A stretch of DNA of 64,000 bases, taken from positions 1,052,428 through 1,116,427 of the forward strand of contig KV748212.1 in assembly GCA_001692895.1 (NCBI GenBank), written 5' to 3'. Below, piece after piece: positions 55,800-64,000 of the stretch. A model generated the notes under the pieces. It was given only the letters and a program-made list of their open reading frames with translations, did no database searches and was not told the origin of the DNA. The stretch's first letter is position 1. Every line of letters begins with the position of its first letter. The position numbers were made by a program, and so were the translations under genes. Source of the stretch: Cenococcum geophilum 1.58. Lineage: Eukaryota > Ascomycota > Dothideomycetes > Gloniales > Gloniaceae.

Positions 55800-57887
55800 T
55801 TAACTCCAGGTGGCGTCAGACAAGTCATGGCGAGCCCGGTCGCAGTTGGACTTTCCGGTGTGAGTATAGCAAAGGCCTGCCACTCCAGCCGCCCACAGTG
55901 CCCCGCACTCCCACATGACGATAGCAAGGTCCCACAACTCCATAATCTTCTGCCCGTGGGGGTAAGCCAGTTCGGCAGCGAGGACGGCTCCCACGTATTC
56001 ACTCTCAGGGGGTAGACTATCAGCCCCTCTCACGTAAGCGAGAACAGGGCTTACTAGGAGGTCGATGACGGCACGAGTTTCCGGCAAAGGGTCAGAGGAA
56101 AGGACAGATTGGAGCCGGGCCTCGGCGTTGGCGAGGGGACGCTGCCCGCGCTCGACCTTGGTGCCGCACGCTCGAAAGTGCTCCAACGAGGGCCTCGCTC
56201 CCGGTATCGTGGTGGCGATGCCCGCGCTGACACTGAGGTCCGTTCTGCCGAGGAGGGTAATGGGTCGGTGTCGGCAGTTGGCGAGCTGCCACCAGTGCGT
56301 GAAGAGAATGCACAGGGCTGCCGGGTTATAGGGGTCGTTGTCCCGATACCAGATCATTGCACCAACCAAGCGAGAGTAAACTTCGGCCAGCGGTTCCTCA
56401 GCCAAAGATCCCTGCGTCAGAGAAGGGATGATGTTGCTAACTTCTCCGCACGCTATATCAGCTCCAAGATCAATCCAGTCGTGCACAACGCACCCAAGGC
56501 CGACGATAGCGGCCATCTGTTCTCCACCACCCGAATCGTAATAGACATGACAGAACACGGCATCCGCTAGCTTGTAACGGGCAAGCCGGGCGAGGTCGTC
56601 CCATACAACTATACACGGGCGGGAGGGGACAGAGTGGGTATCCTCGATGATGGTCTTCTGGCGTAAGCATCCATAATTGCAGCCCTTGACAATCCTTATG
56701 TCGGTGATGTGCGGGCCGGCAGAGACGGATGCTTCAGCAACAGCAGCCACTTCCGCGAAAGCAGACGAGAGGCTGCCCGCCAACGCAGTGCTTTTGGCGC
56801 CTATAGAGTAATCTAGGACGAACGCCGAGTCCATGATAGCCCACAAGCCAGAGATCGAACCGCCGTAGACGCCCCGGTTGTAGCCCACCGCCATAGAGAA
56901 AATGCTGGTGTTGACCAGAGAGCCGTTACAATCCTCTGCTGCGAGGAGGTCGACAGTGGCCCGGTCGGGCGAGAGCGCCACGCCGCTCAGTTTTGGAGGG
57001 AGGGGCTTGCGGGCGGAGCACCACGTGGGCATTACGGCCCCGCGCACCTCGGCGAACGCTAGGCGCTCCGTCGTACCAGTCGTTATTACCTTGTCACGTG
57101 CTGTCAAGAGAGCCGCGGCGTCTGCTAACAGCCCAACAGCACAATCGACGGCGTCTGCAACGCGCGTGTTGCGCATCCAAGAGATACTTGCGGCGGCGCC
57201 AAGAACTCCCCCGGTGCGAGTGGTGTCGGGACGACGCGCCAAGTTGACCGTTGTCATCAGCGTGTCGGTTTCAGCGAGGTATCGTTGAGAAAATTTACTT
57301 GACCCAGCCTCGACCGGACCTATGCCGTGAGTCTTGAGCGACCAGCAGGGGGCTCCAAGAGGGGAATCCATGGTAGCCCCTTCTCCGATGACATTGGTGG
57401 TACCCCACGTCGAAGAAAGACGGACGGTGGCGGCAGGGTCCTCTGCCGAAGACTCGTCGGTGCGGTCAGCCCAATGCGAGACCGTAGGCAGGCAATCGAA
57501 AGCGGGCGAGCGACTGAGACCACCGCTAACAACCAGCCCTGGTACTAGGTCAGACAAGGGCTGGTCTAAATGCTTATATCCGTTTTCCTCATTCTTTGCT
57601 GCCAACGGCAGCCTGATCTCCCTCGAACGGGCGAGGATCTTGTCGAGTTTGGCCTGGCACTCGCTAGCTGGCTTATGGCACCGCATACCCCAGTCGGTGT
57701 GCCTAGCACCAGCCCTTTTGTGTCTCAATTCTAAAGGCGAGAACTCGGTTGTGTTGGAAATGAAGTTGGTTACGTCCCGACAGGTCATCCGTTTGTCGAA
57801 AGAAGGCTGATGATCAGCTCGGGGGTCAACGAGCCCACCACTGAGAGCCAGCTTGGGGAGGGCGCCTGTCCGGGCGATGTAAGGCAT
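55800..57887 (-). CDS. Intact 695-aa protein, family not assigned (possible class I terpene-cyclase-like fold)
   Basis: The only long open frame in the window, free of stops and GC-richer than its flanks, so it looks like a selected host gene. The product has no signal peptide or clear transmembrane segment. It is rich in Ala and probably helical, and likely cytosolic. Residues 429-431 are WDD, within VVWDDLARLARYKLADAV. Residues 469-485 (HDWIDLGADIACGEVSN) align position by position with the metal-binding NSE region of class I terpene cyclases (N-D-x-x-S-x-x-K-E, then G-[DE]-V-x-N), but His replaces Asn and Asp replaces Ser and Glu. DSGGGEQM (451-458) and FTHWWQLANCRHRP (529-542) are further motif-like stretches. 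At 695 residues it is longer than usual fungal sesquiterpene cyclases. The frame stays open for some distance upstream of the chosen ATG, so an upstream exon is possible. Function is inference only. Confidence 0.85.
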   Translation of the reverse strand: MPYIARTGALPKLALSGGLVDPRADHQPSFDKRMTCRDVTNFISNTTEFSPLELRHKRAGARHTDWGMRCHKPASECQAKLDKILARSREIRLPLAAKNEENGYKHLDQPLSDLVPGLVVSGGLSRSPAFDCLPTVSHWADRTDESSAEDPAATVRLSSTWGTTNVIGEGATMDSPLGAPCWSLKTHGIGPVEAGSSKFSQRYLAETDTLMTTVNLARRPDTTRTGGVLGAAASISWMRNTRVADAVDCAVGLLADAAALLTARDKVITTGTTERLAFAEVRGAVMPTWCSARKPLPPKLSGVALSPDRATVDLLAAEDCNGSLVNTSIFSMAVGYNRGVYGGSISGLWAIMDSAFVLDYSIGAKSTALAGSLSSAFAEVAAVAEASVSAGPHITDIRIVKGCNYGCLRQKTIIEDTHSVPSRPCIVVWDDLARLARYKLADAVFCHVYYDSGGGEQMAAIVGLGCVVHDWIDLGADIACGEVSNIIPSLTQGSLAEEPLAEVYSRLVGAMIWYRDNDPYNPAALCILFTHWWQLANCRHRPITLLGRTDLSVSAGIATTIPGARPSLEHFRACGTKVERGQRPLANAEARLQSVLSSDPLPETRAVIDLLVSPVLAYVRGADSLPPESEYVGAVLAAELAYPHGQKIMELWDLAIVMWECGALWAAGVAGLCYTHTGKSNCDRARHDLSDATWS

Positions 57888-58686
57888 GTTGGATTCAATA
57901 AGAACTTTTGAGCGATGAATGTGGTTTATAGGTACTACACCACCCCGGTTGAAAGCGCGTGTCGACCAAGCCTTCTACTAGCCGTATGTAGATCGATTGC
58001 CGATATCAAACGGAAATATCCGAATAACCTCAACTCGTGACCGTAGAGCTGAGGTTAAAGGCGTCGCGATCGCATTAGGTGCTCTCCTGGTAAGGTCGTA
58101 ATGCGGCTCTTCTTGATTTTATATTACCAAGTGTAAGCTTTGCAGTGTGAAGGATTGAATGAACGACTTGATTGTGAATGTAGCTCTAAAGCCTCTATAT
58201 ATACACGAAGAAGGTGGAGGTAATAAGACATGATGGGGTAATAGGTAACTCAAATGGGAACAATGATCTGCAAGCAATATTGATCTGCGATCAATATATA
58301 GGGTGGCGTTGACGCTGTCTTGGAGCCTTCCAAGCGGTGATCTTATGTTTCAGCACAGTGTCGGTAGTCGGTTACACCAAGAAATATTTATAACTGTCGA
58401 TCGGTAGTCCGTGCACCAATTGTAAGAAAAGAATGAAGACTGTCTATTTAAACTATAAAGAAAAGAAACTATTTATATATAAGGTAGGTGCGGTAATAAG
58501 GAAAGGGGGGGTATGCAATTGAAACAGAGGATATGTAACTGAAACAGGGAAGTGGTAGATTTAGGTGAGAGCCTAATGGAAGGAATTGGACACTTATTCG
58601 CTAATTTAACGATTGCTTAATTGCTCCTCTATAGAAATTAGTATATACGCAAAATCCCTCACAATCGTTTGATTTGAAAAGCTTCA
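57888..58686. promoter_or_regulatory. Upstream region of the intact gene
   Basis: Non-repetitive spacer to the right of the minus-strand ATG. A TATATATA stretch at 58196-58203 lies about 310 bp upstream and could be a TATA box with a long leader. A direct repeat TCGGTAGTC[CG]G...CACCAA occurs twice at 58362-58420. No second gene is visible. Confidence 0.4.
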
Positions 58687-59314
58687 GGGGCCGTTCGGTT
58701 GTAACTTCATATTCAATATGGAGGCTCCATATTTAACCGAAATGGAGCTCAAATCTGAATATGAGGTGGTGGTTCGGTAAATCTGATGACTTTTGAATAT
58801 GAGCCCCTCCATATCAGTAAGCGCGTCAAATTTGCAGGCTATACTATATACGGTAGTTGAAATGAGGTTCTTGGCACCGTTTCAATATGTTGCCTTCGAG
58901 CCTCCGTTCCATATTCCATATCAATCTGGAGCTCTCATATATGCGCCAAAGTAACGACTCCAAGCACCCGGATCGCAATACTACTGTTGCATTTGCATGC
59001 CTTATATAATATTATTATTCTAACCTTCGTGATCGCGATAAGCTTGTTTCTAGGGCGTCGCATGCGTCGCAGGCGTCGCAGGCATTGCTGTAGTTCTACT
59101 ACGGCTCCTGCGGGAGGTGGGCAAAGGTGTAGAAAGCGTTGATCGCAGAGAGGGCGTTGGCCGAGGAGGAGGCTCCACTACTACACCAAAGTAGGGAGTC
59201 GCGATAGAGGCCTGGTGGCAGAGAGGAGCTCACTCGAATCGCTCGCCAACGTCAATCACGCATTGTGCGAAGCCAAATCTGGAGCCTCATATGGAAGCTC
59301 ACCGAACGATCGAC
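58687..59314. mobile_element. 628-bp inverted-repeat element (MITE-like), not RIP-degraded
   Basis: The left end GGGGCCGTTCGGTTGTAAC and inverted right end GTCGATCGTTCGGTGAGC share the CGTTCGGT core. Both continue into [AG]TGGAGGCTCC or TGAGGCTCC, followed by [TG]ATTT. TCA flanks both sides (58684-58686 and 59315-59317). It contains several inward CCATAT/ATATGG palindromes. The left terminus is the unmutated form of the element at 2336. Superfamily is uncertain. Confidence 0.45.
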
Positions 59315-59404
59315 TCAATTACAGATTCAAACGAGCCACGGTAGTAGCCGCCACTAATTACAAAACGGGCGACACTAAAATACGCACAGATTGAACAAAT
59401 AACA

Positions 59405-61386
59405 TGCGGAACGTTGATCCCCTAACGTAAATTTTGACCCGAGTTTATAAGTAATAAGCCAATTAATTTTAGAGCTTTATTATTGACCCGAGGTACGAGT
59501 GGTCTATATATTCGGGTTGGGGGTCCTGGATTTCAAACTCCCGCCAAGCCAGCTTTTGATTGGCCGAGCCTCGGCTTCTAATTGGCTGGAAAAATGATGC
59601 GCGCGGTAAGCTATGGCAGAATCCACGTGACGAACATCAAAATATTATAAACGTTAAAATATCTTAGTATTGCATCTTAATAAGTTATCTTATTAATATT
59701 ATGAATATTAATATGTAGAATTATAGGACTTTACATGCGTCTAATATATCTACTTTGCAGCCTCTTGCGGGCTGTATTGGGTAGAGGAGTAGCGATTGTA
59801 AGCTCTGCAGCTGCATAGAGGCCTGAAGCTTTGCGAGAGCTCCCTCAGGGGAAGTGCACGGAGCTCTGCACGGAGCTCTACCAAAGCTCTGCAAAAGCTC
59901 TGCACGAAGCTCCGCAAAAGCTCTACCAAAAGCTCTACCAAAGGCTTTGCAGCACCTCTGCCCACCCAGTGTACTGGCCACGCAGTAAATGGAGTACGCA
60001 GTGCGCAGGGGGTCCAAGGGATCTCCCCCTTGAAGCTCTGCTTAAAGCCCTATACAGAGCTCTAAAGCTCTATTAACACGCAGCACTAATATACTAGGAA
60101 GGTTCTGCAATCGGCCGTATCACCACCCATACAATTAATCGCCGTACAATTGTCTCTACGAACGGCTCTACAAACGTCTACACGACCACCCGTACGAACG
60201 CCCATACAATCGATCAATTAATTAATTGCCCATACAAACACCCGTACAAACGCCCGTACGAACGCCCATATAATCGATCAATTAAACGTCCATACAATTG
60301 CCCATACGATCGTCTCTACAAACGTCTCTTCAATTAATTACCCTTACAAGCGTCTGCACCCTATACGCCTACACGTGGCTCTATAAAAGCCCTACACGAA
60401 GCTCTACGCAAGGCTCTACATAAAGCTTTACACGAAGGTCTGCAAAAGCTCTACTAAAAGCTCTACTGGGAGCTCTACTAAAGTCTCTACTAAAGCCTCT
60501 GTAAAAGCTCTGCCCACGCAGTAAATGGAGCACGCAGTGCGCAGGGGGGGTCCAAGGGGGTCTCCCCCTTAAGCTGCTCAAAGCTCTACTAACGCAGCAC
60601 TGATATACTAGGAAGTCTTACAGTTGTCTCTACAAACGTCTCTACAAACGCCTCTACAATGGCTCTACAATTGCCCATATAATCGTCCGTGTAAACATCT
60701 CTACAAACGTCCATACAAACGCCCGTATAAACGCCTATACAATCGATTAATCAAACGCATACAATCAATCAATCAAACGTCCATGTAATTGCCCATACGA
60801 CTGTCTCTACAAACATCTCTGCAGTTAATCGCCCAAGCGAATGCCTGCATGTGGCTCTGCATAAGGCTCTGCATAAAGCTCTACCGAACCTCTGCAAAAG
60901 CTCTATAAAGGCTCTGCACGAACCTCCATACGAAGCTCTGCAAAAGCTCTACTAAACGCTCTACTAGAGCCTCTACAAGAGCTTTGCCCACGTAGTAAAT
61001 AGAGCACGCAGTGCGCAGGGGGGGTCCAAGGGGGTCTCCCCCTTGAGCTCAAAGCTCTACTCAAAGCTCTACTTCGGGCTTAATACGGAGCTCCAGTGCT
61101 GATATACTAAGAAGGCTCTATAATTATCTGCACGTCTATATGTCTGCACGTCTACACGTCTACACGTCTACACGTCTACACGTCTACATGTCTGCACGTC
61201 TGCACGTCTGCACGTGGCTTTGCACAAGGCTCTGCATAAAGCTCTACACAAGGCTTTACCAAAGCTCTGCACAAGGCTCTACTAAAGCTTTGCATGAGGC
61301 TCTACTAAAACTCTACATAAGGCTCTGCCCAAAGCTTACCCCCGGGTCAAAATTTTCGTTGGGGGGTACCAACGATCCGCATGTTA
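59405..61386. repeat. Minisatellite-rich block bounded by imperfect inverted repeats
   Basis: The left boundary ACATGCGGAACGTTGATC with AAATTTTGACCCGAG (59401-59441) matches the inverted right boundary ACATGCGGATCGTTGGTACC with AAAATTTTGACCCGGG (61341-61385). Inside are three ~0.5-kb tandem units marked by CGCAGTAAATGGAGCACGCA and GGGGGTCCAAGGGGGTCTCC, at about 59981, 60517 and 60991. They are joined by GCTCTGCACGAAG-like 12-bp repeats and CGTCTCTACAAACG-like repeats. A TACACGTC tract lies at 61148-61190. No gene is seen. Confidence 0.6.
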
Positions 61387-61421
61387 TAGACTTTAATTAA
61401 TATATATAGAGATAAGGTTTT

Positions 61422-61440
61422 CCAGGGGGAGACCCCCTGG
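61422..61440. repeat. Short G/C hairpin
   Basis: CCAGGGGG-AGA-CCCCCTGG, an 8-bp stem with a 3-base loop. Related AAGGGGG/CCCCCTT stems occur in each 0.5-kb unit to the left. Confidence 0.7.
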
Positions 61441-61489
61441 GACCCCCCTATATAGAGCTTTTGCTTAATTTAGAAGTAGTAGTAAGATT

Positions 61490-61543
61490 AAGGCGCCTTA
61501 GTTACTGCTAGGTAAGGATCTACTACAGTAACCAAGGCGCCCT
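61490..61543. repeat. Imperfect inverted repeat (16-bp arms)
   Basis: GGCGCCTTAGTTACTG, then about 20 bases, then CAGTAACCAAGGCGCC; the arms differ at one position. A similar but weaker pair (CTCTGTTACTATA / TACAGTAATAGAG) lies at 62525-62560. They flank the 255-bp tandem repeats and may be related termini. Confidence 0.55.
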
Positions 61544-61707
61544 ACTTAAGCTAGGCTTAAGGATTATATTGATTACGAATCTAGTATATATTTGGACTGC
61601 AGAGCTTTAATATAGAGCACTTTACGTAGGATCTAATATAGTGGGTATATATTTGCGTTCCCAAATATCGTTATATAACACAATTTTTGGGTAATGAAAA
61701 CTGCCGT

Positions 61708-62460
61708 TAATGTTGCTCAACTAATACCTACCAGAGGTTCCTCCGTTCTTTCTATCTCCTCTCTTACCTATCTCCTTATCCGATGCTGTCTATATTACTA
61801 TATCGACTAATAAATCCCTTAGTGGAGACTGGGGAGGGGTATTAGAGCGCCTCTAGCTCTTATAAGGAAGAAGAAAGAAGAAGAAAGGAAGGTATAGAAG
61901 AGGGAGTATTTATAAATAGGAGGAGGCCTGCGAATAGGAGATTAGGCAGCCATAATATAGATATTAATATTGCTTAACTAACACCTACTAGACGCCCCTC
62001 CGTCCTTCCTATCTCCTCTCTTACCTATCTCCTTATTAGATACTATCTATATTGCTATATTAACCAATAAATCCCTTAGTGGGGACTAGGGAGGGGTATT
62101 AGAGCACCTTTAGCTCTTATAAGGAAGAAGAAAAGAAGAGAGGAAGGTATAAAGGAGGGAGCATTTATAGACGGGAGGAGGCCTATAAATAGGAGATTAG
62201 GTAGCTATAATATAGATATTAATATTACTCGGCTAATACGTACCGGACGCCCCTCCGTCCTTCCTGTCTCCTTTTTTACCTGTTTTCTCGTCAGATACTA
62301 TCTATATTACTACGTCGACTAATAAATCCCTTAGTGGAGACTAGGGAGGAGTATTAGAGTACCTCTAGCTCTTATAAGGAAGAAGAAAAGAAGAGAGGAA
62401 GGTATAGAGAAGGGAGTATTTATAGATGGAAGGAGGTCCTATAAGTATATAATTTAGTAA
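61708..62460 (+). repeat. Three tandem copies of a ~255-bp unit
   Basis: Units start near 61708, 61965 and 62220 with TAAT[GA]TT[GA]CTC. Each contains CCTCCGT[CT]CTTCCTATCTCC, AATAAATCCCTTAGTGG[AG]GACT and a purine-rich AAGGAAGAAGAAA stretch. The third is slightly truncated. No coding frame is conserved across the three. Confidence 0.85.
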
Positions 62461-63594
62461 GTACTAATAAGTATAAGATTCTCGTACAAGATAGGCTTAA
62501 TTGCTTACTAAAATACGGGGTATCTCTGTTACTATAGTGGCTACTACAGTAATAGAGACGCCTTAAATATTTAATGTAACCGACTACTAAGGCTGTTGAT
62601 AAGTAAAAGGTAGGCTACCGATATAGTGCAAATAATGTAGTTATTAATATCGTTTATAGCCTGTTTTTGCTTTTAGTATACGCGTAAATCGTTCTTATAT
62701 TTGGCGTAGAGCTAGTTATAGGTAGTAAGCTAATTTAGGTCTAGCTTTGCTATTAATATAGCCGTAGGTAGTGTATCCCTTAGTATAGGCCAACTTAGTA
62801 GTTCTAGCTTAGAAGATTGTCTTTTTTCTTAAATAGGTCGATATACTGCTATACCTTATTAGTTTTAGCTATATCTTAGATAATAAAGAACTATTAAATC
62901 TAATCGGATGGCTTATTAAGGATAAGGATAATTTTTAATTTGGTAGAGGTTATGATTTTTAGAATTTAATAGGTTAGGAAGGGTCTAGGTTAAAGTCCAG
63001 CTAGCGTCTTAGTAGAACTTTATTTAGACGTTCCGAACTTTTAATTTAATTTATTAGTTTATTTATTAGTTAGGTTTTATTACGGGGAGTATAATTAATA
63101 ACCCCTACTAATAGCTCTAACTATGTCTAATTTTTAATTTTTAAATTAGCAGATCTATAGGTAATAGTTATTTTAAGTAGCTTTAGGTGCGGTATATATA
63201 AAATCTTAACTATAGTGTAGAGAAGTTATAGCTGCTAATATGCGGTCCTAAGTAGTATGTATTCTTAGAGGTCACATAACTCCTTATATAAGTAATATTT
63301 CCGCCCTTCTAAAAAAAATTCTAAAAATTCTAAAAATCGATTAATGCTATAGATAGCAGCAATATTAATCCGGTAATACTGCTAATTCTCCCTATACACT
63401 ATTGTATATATATTTAATAGCTCTAGAAGCGGTAAGAAGGTAGGACGGATAGGGGGGTTAAAATTTAGAAAATTAGATTTCGCGGTTAAGCTATTTAAAA
63501 GTAAAAAAACTAAGACAAATGCTGTATTCTCCGCTTACCTTTAAGCTAGTATATAATTTCCTAATTAGGAAAAGTTGTTTACGAGTAGTTACTG
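62461..63594. other. RIP-like AT-rich region, no gene recognised
   Basis: On the minus strand, frames can be followed for tens of codons with only TAA/TAG stops (for example TYGYINSKARPKLAYYL near 62745), so degraded coding DNA is likely. I cannot assign it. It lies directly downstream of the helicase remnant and may be part of the same element. Confidence 0.4.
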
Positions 63595-64000
63595 CTACCT
63601 CCGTACAAAATCTTCTTATTATACCTCTTTAGTCTTACTTATAGATAACTAAAATTGTTTTATATTAAACCTACATTTAAATATAAGCCCTAAAAGCTTC
63701 TTGACTTATAAGATTGCTATATAGGTTAGCCCGGCTGTCTTATCTTTTTCCTTAATATTTAGAACCACCCGGTTAAGTATTAGGCCTTAGCTTTTATATA
63801 CGGTAAGAGCAAAAGCTAAAGTAATTGGAAATTAATGCTGTAAGTAAGAGCCTTTTATACCCTCCTATTTATAAAGTACGGAAAATATAGGGACGACTTT
63901 CTTACTATCCTGCTAAGTGAATAGGGTAGGTCCGTTATACTCATCTACTATAATTAGTAGTAACTAAAGCTGATCCTTTTTAATATCCGCGTGTCCCTTT
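63595..64000 (-). pseudogene. PIF1-like helicase C-terminus (possible Helitron), RIP-broken, runs off window
   Basis: The minus strand reads, in one frame with TAA/TAG stops only: IIVDEYNGPTLFT near 63950, VVPIFSVLYK near 63900, FPITLAFALTVYKS near 63835, GLILNRVVLNIKEKDKTAGL near 63780 and FKCRFNIKQF near 63670. This is the order of the PIF1 helicase C-terminus: DDYxGP, PI/VxP, FPLRLAYAITIHKSQG, LTLDRVVLNI..K..AxGLTYVA.SRV, GLxF. The stop after KS takes the place of Gln in HKSQG (helicase motif). Helitron transposases end in such a helicase, but free-standing PIF1-like genes are also amplified in fungi. The Rep domain, if any, would lie right of the window. Confidence 0.72.

Noticed and set aside
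56065-57810. Several 66-158-aa ORFs opposite or out of frame with the 695-aa gene
   Set aside because: Shadows of a GC-rich coding sequence; they overlap the long frame completely and show no recognisable motif.

Overview
The window is almost wholly repeat-derived DNA from a filamentous fungus, most likely an ascomycete of the Pezizomycotina. The evidence is fungal transposon families (Copia, Tad-like LINEs, Tc1/mariner, Plavaka, PIF1-type helicase) together with the mark of repeat-induced point mutation (RIP). Most old element frames are broken by TAA and TAG stops where CAA, CAG or TGG is expected, while the frames otherwise stay in register. Only one long intact gene is visible: an intronless 695-codon frame at 55800-57887 (minus), GC-richer than its surroundings, with an unassigned product that carries a weak class I terpene-cyclase-like motif.

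Layout. 1-1104 is the 3' part of a 'half-LINE' (ORF1 plus 3' tail, no reverse transcriptase). 1105-3200 is degraded DNA with an unrecognised frame and a small inverted-repeat element. 3200-6768 is a RIP-mutated LINE (gag, endonuclease, start of RT). 6864-23163 is a nest of elements. Copia-A (minus strand, both LTRs, duplication GCAAT) is interrupted by Copia-B (plus strand, duplication CTATA). Copia-B is interrupted by a 2.6-kb non-coding poly(A) retroposon (12-bp duplication) and by a 3.2-kb foreign block that contains an assembly gap. 23164-25190 is a run of minisatellites. 25440-29590 is a LINE split by a complete half-LINE. 30086-34267 is another half-LINE, split by a complete Tc1/mariner element. 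About 35130-36216 is a Plavaka-type transposase remnant. 36216-39471 and 41618-44210 are two further LINE ORF2 remnants, separated by a fourth half-LINE.

44211-52267 is Copia-C (plus strand, 5' truncated). It carries three solo LTRs, an assembly gap, and a 3' LTR split by a second copy of the non-coding retroposon. 52327-55037 is a cluster of solo LTRs, one split by a 429-bp MITE with about 110-bp inverted termini. 55800-57887 is the intact gene, with its presumed promoter to the right. 58687-59314 is a second small inverted-repeat element. 59405-61386 is a minisatellite-rich block bounded by imperfect inverted repeats. 61708-62460 holds three tandem copies of a ~255-bp unit. 62460-64000 ends in a RIP-degraded PIF1-like helicase (minus) that runs off the window.

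The main point of interest is one ~130-bp 3' tail ending in poly(A). It is shared by four half-LINEs (ORF1 only) and by two copies of a non-coding retroposon, which suggests a family of non-autonomous elements driven in trans by one LINE reverse transcriptase. Target-site duplications allow the order of many insertions to be reconstructed.
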